NCBI RefSeq assembly: GCF_010389155.1
Contig: NC_057766.1
Location: forward strand, 23,135,516-23,199,515
Reading direction: 5' to 3'
Length of the DNA stretch: 64,000 bases
DNA from: Erigeron canadensis
Lineage: Eukaryota; Streptophyta; Magnoliopsida; Asterales; Asteraceae
Of this stretch, positions 1 through 10,018 are shown piece after piece. The notes beneath the pieces are model-generated. The model did not search any database. It was not told the origin of the DNA and saw only the letters and a program-made list of their open reading frames with translations. Numbering within the stretch: the stretch's first letter is position 1; each line of letters begins with the position of its first letter. Both the position numbers and the translations under genes were made by a program.

Positions 1-617
1 CTAATTATCAATTTTGCAAGAGAGCAAGCCTTACATGATAAATCTTTTGCTATTAGGATCTTAATATCTTTTAGTGGATGGCCATTAGAATTTTGAATAA
101 TTCTTGACATCATTGTATTGCCAGGATGCCCCAATCTATCATGCCATAAAGCAAATAATTTTGGATTTGCTAGCCTTTTGCTAGAGACCATATTAACTTC
201 TAGTTCGTTTATACATGTAGAATATAAGCTAGAAGATAAGCCTTTCAATTTTTCCACTATTGATTTATGGTCATTTTCAGTGGATGTGATCAAAAGATAT
301 TCAATGCCATTTTCAGTCATAGTTTCAAGGTGATAATCATTACACCTTATATCTTTGAAGCTCAATAAATTTCTTCTAGATTTACTAGAATATAATGCAT
401 TATTGACTAGTAACTGTGTTCCATTTGGCAATACAATACAAGCTTTGCCAAAGCCTTCAATCATGTTACTAGTCCCAGAAATTGTACTAACATTAGCTTT
501 TGCAAGATGCAACTCATAAAAATATTTTTTATTTTTCAAAATGGTATTTGTTATTGCGCTGTCAACGAGACATGCATCTTCACCATTTGCTATAGCGATA
601 TTCATATCCTTAAACAT
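1..617 (-). CDS. Copia retrotransposon pol fragment: protease end and GAG-pre-integrase region, runs off the left edge
   Basis: The minus strand is open from an ATG at 615-617 to base 1 with no stop. It opens with the protease region (LVDSAITNTIL), then KANVSTISGTSNMIEG, then NALYSSKSRRNLLSF, and ends with the GAG-pre-integrase signature LWHDRLGHPG followed by the paired cysteines of KDLSCKACSL. This order is that of Ty1/Copia polyproteins of the plant TNT1/Tork kind. Family proteases carry a D-S/T-G active site; here the third residue is Ala (DSA), so the protease is probably inactive. Integrase, RT and RNase H would lie to the left of the window. The matching gag lies at 3860-4891 on the same strand and is separated from this part by Helitron-like insertions. 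Confidence 0.88.
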   Translation of the reverse strand, partial: MFKDMNIAIANGEDACLVDSAITNTILKNKKYFYELHLAKANVSTISGTSNMIEGFGKACIVLPNGTQLLVNNALYSSKSRRNLLSFKDIRCNDYHLETMTENGIEYLLITSTENDHKSIVEKLKGLSSSLYSTCINELEVNMVSSKRLANPKLFALWHDRLGHPGNTMMSRIIQNSNGHPLKDIKILIAKDLSCKACSLAKLII

Positions 618-848
618 AATAAAAATAAATAAGTGATAAAATAAAATGAATTGTTAAAATAAGGTAAAATTTTAATGATACTAAGACTAAAAATCTTTGT
701 TTCTAACAAGGACTCTTGTTTTGGAAAAAAAATTGACGAGAGAAAAACTTGTATATGTCAAAAATAATAGCCACTTTTTCATGTTATTTATAAGACAAAT
801 CAATACATATAGTTATTTAATCAAAGCAGATTAAATATTTATATGATA
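618..848. other. AT-rich gap between Copia pol and the Helitron 3' end
   Basis: No coding frame or repeat end is recognised in this 231-bp stretch. Together with 3434-3714 it would form about 510 bp of non-coding DNA between gag and protease if the Helitron block were removed. It could be an intron-like spacer or an older insertion that I cannot delimit. Confidence 0.4.
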
Positions 849-1917
849 CTAGGTATTTTACCTCGCGCGATGCGCGGCTAGTTAAAAATGTTATTTTATA
901 CATTAGTAAATAGGTATGCTATAAGTTTATTATGTGGAAATTGATTATGTTATAGTTCATGCTTAAATTCTGGTCACCTTTTGACTTTTCTGACATGTCA
1001 ATATTACAATCACTCAACCTACCGTAGTTATTAAACACTTCTTTTGAGAACATTTACCCTAAGATATTTTGATATCATCAACAACACCATTTGTGTAAAA
1101 ATAAATCAAATGTAAATCGATAATGTAGCATGCTATCTATTCATCAAACTTAATAATAATATATATCTACAAAGCAAAAAACTAAGCATGACAACAATAT
1201 AGTCATATAAGATATACATTAATACAATACAAAAAGGTAAAAAAAAAAACAATAAGATAAATAAGAGAAAATCATATAGTTTTTGTTTTCAGTTATGTTT
1301 AAGAGATGAAGAAAATACCTTATGTAATGACTGAAAAAAAATAATCCTAAACATAACTAAGAAATAAAGTATTTTTATCTATGTCAATCAAGAAAATCAT
1401 TTGTAAAACTCTAAGTAACTATTATTATCATTATATAATAGACTTTGTTTTATGCCTAGATAACAACCAATTTTAATTGCTTTATTTTATGTGTTTTGGC
1501 CAAGAGAACGAAGGAGATAAACAACATGATTGTTTTATCTTATATAATCTAATAATACTTTTAAATAAATTCTAAAATTGATATGAGTCTTCAAAATTTT
1601 ATATATTTTAAATAATATTATGTTTGTAAACTATCATTGCCAAAATAGTAGACATGGACGTCTTTTTATTATACAATATGGGTTTTGATTTTTTATTTTT
1701 AATCTTGTGTATATAGTTTTGATTTAATATTTTATATTAATTAATAAAATAAGTTAGATTAGTTTGAGGAGATATAGAGGTCATAAAATAAATATTATAA
1801 AAAAAGTGTGAAAATCCCACGTAGGATAAATCATATGTATCAACGTTTAAAGTTAGCTTAGCTTGAAAGAAGACTTTAGAAGACTATGATTCCTATTGTT
1901 TTAATATATATATATAT
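849..1917 (-). mobile_element. Helitron-like non-autonomous element, copy B
   Basis: On the minus strand the right end is a GC-rich imperfect hairpin (rc of 861-877, CCGCGCATCGCGCGAGG) followed by GGTAAAATACCTAG and a flanking T. This fits the Helitron 3' rule of hairpin, CTRR, then host T. The other end (minus, from about 1915) reads TTAAAACAATAGGAATC and later CCTACGTGGGATTTTC. That is the same layout as the 5' part of the neighbouring copy A, but the terminal TC has been overrun by a TA microsatellite at 1904-1920. No RepHel coding sequence is present. Confidence 0.6.
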
Positions 1918-3433
1918 ATAGGTTTTTTTACCCGCACGATGTGCGGCTGTTGTAGTTCAAGATACAATAAAAATTCATGATTACCTCTTAAAACACATAT
2001 TATAATTATGATACAATAAAAACTCATGACATTTTAGATTAATTATAATATATTAAAAAAACATATCATTAACAAAAAAGTTATTTTGAATTAAAAATGA
2101 AAAAAAAATATTATCATGTTGCAAGAATCTTAAAAACTCAAATTCACCTTAAACATATAACATTGTTAGAGAAGGTTGTAAAATCCAAATATATCATCAC
2201 TTAAAATGCCGTTGTCACATTTTAAACTATTTGGATAAAAAGAATTAAAAGAACACATAGACATTGTCAGAAAATTATAAATAAATAACAAAAAAAACCA
2301 TTTAAAATATAAAAAAATAAAAATAAATTATTCGTAATGAAAAATGTTAGATATAATATAATTATCAGGCTCTTGTTTTTTCTCGATGCTTTGATCTAAA
2401 CAGCGAGATATATTTTCTTTTTGTGTGTTTCATGGATCTAAATTGGCCCCGATCTAGACTACTCTTAATTTACTACAAAATGGCGCATCACCCTTGCCAG
2501 ATTATTAACTAATACTAACATTTGTTTAAACAATATAACAAAAGGTGCACTTTGCCAGGGAATGAAAACATACATTTAAAGTTTCACTTTAAAAATGAGG
2601 ACCAAAATAATCATATGGAACTCAAAAGTGAATGTACTATCCTATATCATGAAGTAATTAACTCAAATAGGGAATGAAAATTTAAAAGTAAATTTTACTG
2701 AAAACAAAAACAAATATTTTTTAACATAACCAAACTTTAAGATGAAAAGTAATGTCATTCTGGTTACAAAAACTAAAACAAAAGCAAAAAAATTATTGTA
2801 TTACCATTAAGATGTATATGTTACAAATTCATAAAATCATCCATTAAAAGAGATGAAATCACGAAAAAGAATACGTACATGCTTCTAAAATTTGTTATTA
2901 TATTATATAATATTATATAATATATTATGTTAACATTAACAAACCTCCTATGTAGACTATTTTTTACGGTTGGTATTATAAACCATTTGATTTGGCTTCT
3001 TTTGATTTTGATTCGAAGGATTTTATATATTTAGGTTTAGGTTATTTAACATACTATATCAATAAATATAATTGAGTATACACTGTCAAGTTTCGTAAGA
3101 TACAATAATATCTTTGTCTAGATTTTCTTTGATAATAATATATTTTATTTTATTATATAAAATATATTTATATTATTATTTTATTATATTGTATATAAAT
3201 ATTCAAAAAAAATATGGAGGCGACACGTAAGAAAATTCCTATGTGGCAAAGTCTAAAAATATTTTTAAAATATATTTATATTATTATTTTATTATATTGT
3301 ATATAAATATTTGAAAAAAATATGGAGGCGACACGTAAGAAAATTCCTACGTGACAAAGTCTAAAAATATTTTTAAGTTGAGTTAGATGGCTTTATAAAG
3401 CTAGGATTTTTATTGTTTTATTAGTTGTATAGA
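1918..3433 (-). mobile_element. Helitron-like non-autonomous element, copy A
   Basis: Minus-strand 5' end at 3433 reads A|TCTATACAACTAATAAAAC, the Helitron A|TC start. The 3' end is a hairpin (rc of 1931-1947, GCCGCACATCGTGCGGG) followed by TAAAAAAACCTAT at about 1918. CTAT replaces CTRR, so this end is slightly eroded next to a TA microsatellite. No target duplication is expected for this class. Copy A and copy B are head-to-tail in the same orientation. There is no helicase or Rep coding sequence, so both depend on trans-acting proteins. Confidence 0.62.
3159..3374. repeat. 108-bp direct tandem duplication inside Helitron copy A
   Basis: Two adjacent units offset by 108 bases share AAAATATATTTATATTATT, then a run around GGAGGCGACACGTAAG, then AAAGTCTAAAAATATTTTT. 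They differ at only a few positions, so the duplication is young relative to the rest of the block. Confidence 0.85.
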
Positions 3434-3714
3434 TAATAAGATGTTGATATGAATGCCATTAATATAATAGTGTCCATTGAAAAACAAAATATAATGAGTA
3501 AAGATGTGGCTAGGAATAAAATCAACTGACTATCCACAATTATCATAATGCATCCGGTATAAATTTAAACTAGAAACAAACATCATTTATTAATCAAAAA
3601 TCAAACAGACATCCTAAAAACACATTGAATCCATTTATTAATGACACTTCGAATTCAAAAAATAAAAAAAAATTGTAGCTAAACACCATGGAGTAAAAAA
3701 AAAACGTAATAGTA
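3434..3714. other. AT-rich stretch between Helitron copy A and Copia gag
   Basis: No gene or element end is recognised. It continues the 618-848 sequence if the Helitron pair is removed. Confidence 0.35.
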
Positions 3715-4891
3715 CTAGCTGGCAGAGTTTCCATCTTTAGCATAAACTAATTCTTCCTCTTCAATGTCATTTAAGAAATTAAAAACACCAAAGTTAACTC
3801 CCATATTTGGGTCATGCTCAATGGAATTGAGTTCAAGATTTCCCTTTGAAATTGAATCATCATGGAGAAAATTTGGAGTTGGCTCGCTTTCGAGAAAGAA
3901 GATTAATATCAAAGTTTACATCCATATTTGGTGCATTCTCTATGAAATTTGTCTCCACACCTTTTCCATTTTTAAGTGATGCTTGATAAAGATCAACAAA
4001 ATATTTAGGCATACTACATGTCTTTGAAAGATGATTCCGCATTCCACACTTATAGCAAGATTTTACATGCTTCTTTCCAGGATGCTCATATTGTGAATTG
4101 TTGCCTTTCCCAGCCTTAAGCTTATTATCATATGACTTAGAGCTTTCACCATCACGTCGCCAATCGTTATTATGACCATGTTTACGACCATTGTTATTAG
4201 TATTGCCACGGTAGTTACCACGTCCGCCATTATTATGAGTATTCCCGTGGTAGTTACCACGTCCACGACCACGTCCCCTCATATATGATGCATTTGCTTC
4301 TGGGAGTGGATTAGAGCCGGTAGGACGCGATTGATGGTTTTTCAATAGAAGCTCGTTATTTTGTTCGGCAACAAGAAGAACAGATATGAGCTCATGATAT
4401 TCTTTAAAGCCACGTTTTCGATATTGCTGCTGAAGAAGCAGATTGGAAGCATGAAAAGTAGAGAAAGTTTTCTCTAGCATGTCAGCATTCGTGACCTTTT
4501 ATCCGCACAATTTCAATTCAGATGTGATGCTAAACATAGCAGAATTATACTTGCTCACACTTTTGAAATCTTGCAACCTTAGGTGCAACCATTTGTAGCG
4601 AGCGTTTGGGAGAAGCACTTGCTTTTGATGGTCATATCGTTTTCTCAAGTGTTCCTATAAATCAAACAGATCTTCCACCGTTAAGTATTCCTTTTTAAGA
4701 TCCTCATGGAGGTGATGTCGGAGAAAAATCATTGCTTTTGCACGATCTTGCAAAGAAGTCGTGTTATCCTTTTTGATGGTATCTCCAATATTATTAGCAG
4801 TGAGATGGATCTTAGCATCAAGAGTCCAGGAAAGATAGTATTTTCCCGATATATCAAAAGAACTGAATTCCAGCTTTGTAAGATTTGCCAT
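3715..4891 (-). pseudogene. Copia gag, zinc-knuckle type, with two in-frame stops
   Basis: The minus strand encodes a retrotransposon gag starting MANLTKLEFSSFDISGKYY (ATG at 4889-4891). It continues through YDHQKQVLLPNARYKWLHLR, TFSTFHASNLLLQQQYRKRG and SELI/LLVAEQNNELLLKNHQ to a CCHC knuckle (C-YK-C-GMRN-H-LSKT-C) near 4050. The 3860-4480 and 4655-4909 segments are in the same frame. They are interrupted by a TAG where the family has Trp (next to 4653) and a TAA where the family has Glu (near 4498). A 3' tail at 3715-3912 in another frame repeats the motif NFIENAPNMDVNF as NSIEHDPNMGVNF, so the gag C-terminus is partly duplicated. The product would bind RNA and form the particle; this copy cannot make it intact. 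Confidence 0.85.
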
Positions 4892-5204
4892 AACTACAAA
4901 ATAGGACAATATCTAGTCAATTGTAGTTCTTACATAATAAATCTTGATTTATTAGCTTATAATGAATTCAAGCTACAATTATTTATACTTTGAATATATA
5001 TTCAAAGAGTAGCAAAATAAAAATTCATGCTCTTCCAAAACAAAAACTATAGTTCTGTGATTATTGAGAAACCCATGAATATAGATTGGGTGATGATGCT
5101 TTTGGAATAAAAAAACAGTACACTTGTTTCTTCCGAAGTTGTTTTTATCCCAAAAAAAAAAATCTTTGTTTAATTATGAAAAAAAAAACAGTTTTTAAAG
5201 AAGG

Positions 5205-5362
5205 AAAATGATAAATTATCCTAAATATCCCTAATATATCTACTTGTTAACACATGTAATTCACTAATTCTCTTTCCTAATCTTACCCCCTGATTTTCCA
5301 CATGTCAAAATGCTATTAATTAGGAAGATTTATAGGCTGATAACTTAGGAGGATTGATCATT
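5205..5362. mobile_element. MITE, copy 1 of a family with AATGATNNATTATCCT ends
   Basis: Imperfect terminal inverted repeats: AATGATAAATTATCCTAA at the left and TTAGGAGGATTGATCATT at the right. The inside (CTAATTCTCTTTCCTAATC, CCCCTGATTTTCCACATG, CTATTAATTAGGA) recurs at 7288-7442. It is small, non-coding and probably a deletion derivative of a DNA transposon. The superfamily is not assigned. Confidence 0.65.
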
Positions 5363-5418
5363 ACCCTAAAATAATAAGAAGAGTGGTTATATGTTTCAAA
5401 GAAAGAAGATAAAAAATA

Positions 5419-6383
5419 GAGTTTTTTTCCAAAATAGAGAAATTTATTTACCAAACTAGTATAGTTTTAAAATTATTTACCATTTTAGTTAAAACTTAAT
5501 TTAAACTAAATCCATTCATTAGCTATTCTCCATCTCTGTTTTCTGGATTGGATTTAAAACCTTTTTTCTCTGTAATGATTGTCTTGTGGTAACAATTGTA
5601 ATATTCCCCATGTATCTATGTTTAATTACGTACACATAGCAAATTTGATAGTGACATTTTTTTTTAATCTTAAATTGTTTTTTTTTTTTTGTATGTGTCT
5701 TTTCTCATCTTTATTGTGATGTTTTTATCGGCAACTAGTACAATGAACCAATTGAACACGGTCCTTTACATGACCCAAATTAAAATTTCAATATAATATA
5801 TATCTCGTGCTGCTGTTGCGAATAAATTCGATGTTAATAATGCTTTAAAAGATGAAATTAATATGGATGATGTTCTTGAAGAAGATGAAATTGAGGATGA
5901 AAGTGAAACACAAGATCATCGAGATGAAATATCATATGGTAACATCGAAATATCTTCCACTTACACCAGTTTAGATGAAAATAATTTACAAGTTAATAAC
6001 GATTGGTTAAAATCATATTCTAAGCATAAAAATAATTTTGTTCTTGAGTTGAAAAAAATTCTTTCAATATTGACACTTGAAGTTATTTCATTTGAACTAT
6101 ACTTCTCTTGGCACTTGGTATCATATTAAAAAAGTTTTAATGATGATGGTCACATCTCAAGTGTAGGTACATGAGGATTGACCAATGTCTTATTTTAGTT
6201 GTTGGAGTAGTCTTGTATCATATGTTACAAACTCATAGTATGGTCTTCGTAAAGTGTCAACGGATTCCTTTTTCAAGTTGTATTTAATGTTTAATAAGGT
6301 TTTAACTAGAATAATAAATATTTTTGAAACCATACTAGTTTGGTAAATAAGTTTTCTTATTATATTAGTTTGGAAAAAAACTC
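5419..6383. mobile_element. MULE-like non-autonomous DNA transposon with ~90-100 bp terminal inverted repeats
   Basis: The left end (GAGTTTTTTTCCAAA, then TTATTTACCAAACTAGTAT, then TTTTAGTTAAAAC) matches the reverse complement of the right end over roughly 90-100 bp (6290-6383). The flanks are TAAAAAATA and TAAAAAAAT, compatible with a slipped 9-bp target duplication. Long inverted repeats and 9-bp duplications are typical of Mutator-like elements. No transposase is seen. The element lies between the Copia gag and the LTR-like sequence, so it inserted into the retrotransposon leader. Confidence 0.72.
5863..6129 (+). CDS. Short acidic ORF inside the MULE-like element (88 aa), function unknown
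   Basis: From ATG 5863 the frame encodes a very acidic N-terminus (MDDVLEEDEIEDESETQ) followed by a neutral segment ending in an amphipathic stretch near FVLELKKILSILTLEV. The frame is also open a little upstream of the ATG. It could be a host exon captured by the transposon or a chance frame in AT-rich DNA. I do not recognise a family. Confidence 0.25.
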   Translation: MDDVLEEDEIEDESETQDHRDEISYGNIEISSTYTSLDENNLQVNNDWLKSYSKHKNNFVLELKKILSILTLEVISFELYFSWHLVSY

Positions 6384-6830
6384 TAAAAAAATATATCTCT
6401 TGTTCCAAGAAAAAGTTGTTGGCCGATTTTTTTTTTTTTTTTAGGGTTTTGGACTAATAACGTATTATAATATTGAGAGTGAAAAGAGAGGAGAGAATGG
6501 AGAGAAATTCTATTAATGAGAGTGTAAATAATGTTACAACAAGGCCTAGTATTTATAGGCTATAGAGAACATTCTAGAATACGAATATCCATATATTAAT
6601 AAAATATCTATAATAGTTAAAAAAACAAGTCTGTCTTTATCATTGTCATCTTCATTGTCTTCGTCAAACTAATCAAAATATTTTGCTCACAACTTTTCTC
6701 GTGCTTTTTACATTCTTTTTCTATCTTTTCTACTATAACCATACCTGTTACGTAATATTTGAAAGAATTTGAACTCTTTGATGAAAGATGACTTCCTCTC
6801 AACCAAGGTCCAACTTAAATTGAAATAACC
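6384..6830 (-). mobile_element. Copia LTR-like sequence, probable 5' LTR and leader of the 1-4891 element
   Basis: Read on the minus strand this stretch has CTATAAATACTAGGCCTTG (a TATA box inside an LTR), a CT-rich transcribed part (TCTCTCCATTCTCTCCTC) and TATTATAATACGTTATTAG. These resemble the R-U5 end of plant Copia LTRs. It lies upstream of gag in the right orientation. I cannot see the outer TG end or a second LTR, so the element boundary is open. Confidence 0.45.
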
Positions 6831-7080
6831 CGATGCAACTACCCCCAATAACTGTAACTCTATTAGACTGAATAATGAACTGTGCTGAACTGCTGATGAG
6901 ATTGAAATTGGTTACATAATATCACAAATGTAGATTTGATTCATCTAACACTTTGTAGCTGAAATTTACTTAAAAACAGAATCTAAGTTGACAAAGGTGG
7001 GACAACTGAATCTAAAACTTCAAATTACAATAAATGAGTGTAAACATATCAAAACACATCTTTAATGATATATATATATT

Positions 7081-7266
7081 GGAAAAATGAGTATGTGGTT
7101 GTTCCCCATCTAAGCTTAGATGAGAATCCCTCACATAAAAATATTTTATTATTTGTTTGAATTTAAAACAAATACATGGCCCCCATGATTTTCATGATTA
7201 TAAAAACTAAATGTGAGAGGTTCCTCATCTAAGCTTAGATGGGGGACAACCTTATACTCACTTCCC
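7081..7266. mobile_element. MITE with ~60-bp inverted repeats that each contain ATCTAAGCTTAGAT
   Basis: The left arm (GGAAAAATGAGTATGTGG, TTCCCCATCTAAGCTTAGAT, CCTCACAT) and the reverse complement of the right arm (GTGAGTATAAGG, CCCCATCTAAGCTTAGAT, CTCACATTTAG) match with few differences. Each arm contains the perfect palindrome ATCTAAGCTTAGAT. The flanks are TA-rich, so the target duplication cannot be resolved. Confidence 0.72.
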
Positions 7267-7287
7267 CCTATATATATATACTGTATA

Positions 7288-7442
7288 TGAAAATGATTTA
7301 TCCTCCTAAAAAGTTAGTTTAAAAATCCTCCTAATAGCTTTAGATGATGACATGTGAATACCACTAATTCTCTTTCTTGATCTCACCCCATGATTTTTCA
7401 CATGTCACAATCCTATTAACTAGGAGAATTTTTAGGCTAACA
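7288..7442. mobile_element. MITE, copy 2 of the 5205-5362 family
   Basis: It shares AATGATTTATCCTCCTAA, CACTAATTCTCTTTCTTG, CCCCATGATTTTTCACATG and CTATTAACTAGGA with 5205-5362. The right inverted repeat is cut short by a CA microsatellite at 7441-7457 that runs into a TA run to 7480. Confidence 0.6.
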
Positions 7443-7481
7443 CACACACACACACACAAAATATATATATATATATATATA

Positions 7482-7994
7482 CTAGTCCTAATATCCTTAC
7501 GATGTACGATAGCTATATAAATTGTTTCATAAATAAATTCAAGTATGCCTTATACATGATTTGTGAATATGGAATAAATTGTGGTTGAAGTAATATATGT
7601 ATAGTTAAAAATTTGGATTTACCTTAGATTATTACAATCAAATCAAAATTGGAATTTGTAAGCATAGTGGATGACGACATAGCCTTGTGAATTCGGATCG
7701 TAAACTCAAATTTTTGGAGTCATCATGTTATAGTGATAGGAGTTGAAGAATTGAAAAAGAAAAAGAAACAATTTTATTAATGAGAAAACGATCAATCAAA
7801 TAAGGTTATAACGTGTTTTGTATTTATAGGCCAAAAGTTAGAGTTTACTTTTAAAACTAATAAGAAAATTGAATCTATATACAATAAAAAAAACTAATTT
7901 AATAAAAATAAACAAATTAAAACACATGTCAATAAAGGATTACGCCACGTGTTGTTTCAAGTACATCTCAATCCTGTTTTAATTTATTGGTAGA
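7482..7994 (-). mobile_element. Helitron-like element with 3' CTAG end
   Basis: On the minus strand the element starts A|TCTACCAATAAATTAAAAC at 7994 and ends ATATTAGGACTAG|T at 7482, preceded by a decayed hairpin (CGTACATCGTAAGG). The inside carries CTATAAATAC and CATTAATAAAATT (rc of 7774-7830), which look LTR-derived. Confidence 0.5.
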
Positions 7995-8384
7995 TAACAT
8001 GAAAAATTATGTTAAATTAATAATAAAATACAATGATAGAAGATACACAAAACTAAAAGTAATTAATATACAAAGTCGATCATGTTTTAACATCTTTTAG
8101 TTTTATAATTGGTTAAGAATATAAATTGAAGTATGCATGAAAGTAGGAAAGTGTATGTCCGAGATTAATTAAATCACTATGTACGTAAACTTTTATAAAG
8201 TATTAAAATACTTTAATTAGCAAAAGATGTATACTTATATGAAATTATATTAATGATTAAAAATTAGTGTTTGATAGTAATAAGGTAACTTAAAATTAAG
8301 AACTAAAAAGGACACGTGTCATTTAAATAATAAGCCAAGTGTTCATTAATAAAAGTATCAATCCTGTTTTAATATATTGGTAGA
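7995..8384 (-). mobile_element. Second Helitron 5' end, partly duplicated against 7920-7994
   Basis: The minus strand at 8384 reads A|TCTACCAATATATTAAAAC and then AGGATTGATAC and an ACACTTGGC/ACACGTGTCC segment. The same start and internal pattern occur at 7994. This second 5' end has no matching 3' end before 7994, so it is either a truncated copy or an element into which the 7482-7994 copy was placed. Confidence 0.4.
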
Positions 8385-9068
8385 TAGATAGTCGTAAAAA
8401 ATCTAAAACGGATGTTTTTTATTTTTTAAATCAAGTAAGAAGCTATTTAGGATGTCTTTTTTCTATTTTTTTAATCAACCAAATAAGTTTATTAACATGT
8501 AAAATGTACAACTCTACAAAAAAGAAAAAGAAAAAAAAAAGGATGACCAGACATATACAGGAAAAAGATATATCAAATACTTCATTGATCGAGCAGAAGA
8601 TTTAGTTACTCTTTAAATATCAAATACTTATTTACTAAGAAAAAATCAGAGAAAAGATAAGCAGACTCGTGATCCGCTGCCTAACTTATTCCAAGAGAGC
8701 TCGGATAGAATCGGTATTGCTTCCCTAAGACCAATAATTCCATTAACATATGGAGATGAAACTTGAAACTACTCTTTTAGACCTTTGTATCAGAAACACA
8801 CTTTCTAATAAAAACATCTAAAGTTACAATCACGATAAACAATATGTAATTCATAATACAAACTGGCATCCAGTTATAAACATAACACAACCATAATGAA
8901 ACTGATATTGAAAGTGATATCAGTTTCGAAGTCCATTCTCATTGCCTCGTAAGTAATGAAATCACTTCACTAAACTAAAATTACCAAAAATCGATGTCTC
9001 TTGGTTTATACAAACAATTCCCGATCACAAACGTTTTATTATTGTATTTTTAGTTCAAAAAACATTAC
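8385..9068. other. Intergenic stretch, no feature recognised
   Basis: AT-rich sequence with stops in all frames. No inverted-repeat ends, protein motifs or RNA genes were seen. Confidence 0.5.
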
Positions 9069-9348
9069 TACTTAGATAGCTTTATAAGGGATTTATGGCT
9101 ATTTCGGGTACCTGATTCCAGTCGATCATAAATAGATCAAAATTCCATACCTTCGCAAAAGTAACAGTGAATTATTTAAAAACCACTTGTTAAAACTTTT
9201 GAGTCCATAGTCCTCCCTTCATCCTAAAGTTCAAAGGTAAAACCACAATAATCAAATGTCCCAACCTCAAACATTTTTACACAAGCAAAAAAAAGAGCCT
9301 TTGAAGGCATATCAGTAATGACTCGTTACTGTCAACCATGCCTGTTTG
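9069..9348. repeat. Dispersed duplication, copy 1 (gene-derived), partner at 11690-12010
   Basis: Shared blocks with 11690-12010, in the same order: CTTTATAAG(G/A)GAT, TATGGCT, GGTACCTGATT, CGATCATAAATAGAT against CGATTTTGAGTAAAT, CAAAAGTAACAG, TCATAGTCC, and GGCATATCAGTAATGACTC. Divergence is high but colinearity is clear. This copy is interrupted at its right edge by the hAT element at 9349. Confidence 0.7.
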
Positions 9349-10010
9349 TAGGGGTGTTTATCGGTTCGGTTTTCGGTTATTTGGTCTATTTGGTTCGGGT
9401 TTTTCGGTTTTTTTATTTTTATTTTTCAAAACCAAAACCGAACCAAAACCTAATTCAAAATAAAAAAACCAAACCGAAAACCAAATTAGAATTCGGTTCG
9501 GTTTAAAACCGAAAAAACCAAATATGAAAAACACAAATTTACCATTTCTTTTTGTCTAAGTTGTGATTAACCAAAATAGGTTCATAATTTTAATTTTCAC
9601 CAAAGTAGTAAATTTAAACCATATGGATAAACAAATAATATAAGTGAAACAACTAAACTCTTGTTTGTCATCATTATTAAAAATTATTCATCAAAATTAA
9701 ATTTATCTAATTTCATAAAAAAGTTAATATGATAAACAAATAGACATATAAAGTAAAAATACATTAATAATTGTCCATAAAAAAAGATACGAATTAAATA
9801 TTTTTAATAATACATAATAGTAATATAAGTTTTTCGGTTTTTTCGATTTAACCAAATTCATTATCCTTTACCCATAACCAAACCAAAATCCGAATATATA
9901 ATTCGGTTTCGGTTACAAACCAAATTCAAAAACGGTTTGGTTTTTTTCGGTTTTTTAAACGGTTCGGTTTACAGTTTAACCGGGTAAAAATCAAACCGTG
10001 AACACCCCTA
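9349..10010. mobile_element. Non-autonomous hAT element, CGGTTCGGTT family, 662 bp
   Basis: Ends are TAGGGGTGTT and AACACCCCTA, inverted and perfect over 10 bp. A perfect 8-bp target duplication CCTGTTTG lies at 9341-9348 and 10011-10018. Next to both ends are runs of CGGTTCGGTTTT and AACCGAACC words; the middle is plain AT-rich DNA without a transposase. The 8-bp duplication and TAGGGGTG ends fit the hAT superfamily. A second member is at 49212-52573. Confidence 0.92.
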
Positions 10011-10018
10011 CCTGTTTG

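Noticed and set aside
849..877. Reading the GCGCGATGCGCGG hairpin as a terminator or riboswitch
   Set aside because: Its position just before CTAG|T and its recurrence at other element ends identify it as a Helitron 3' hairpin.
9318..9506. 62-codon frame with FGSVFGYLVYLVRVFRFFYF
   Set aside because: It translates the CGGTTCGGTTTT array of a hAT element and crosses its left end.
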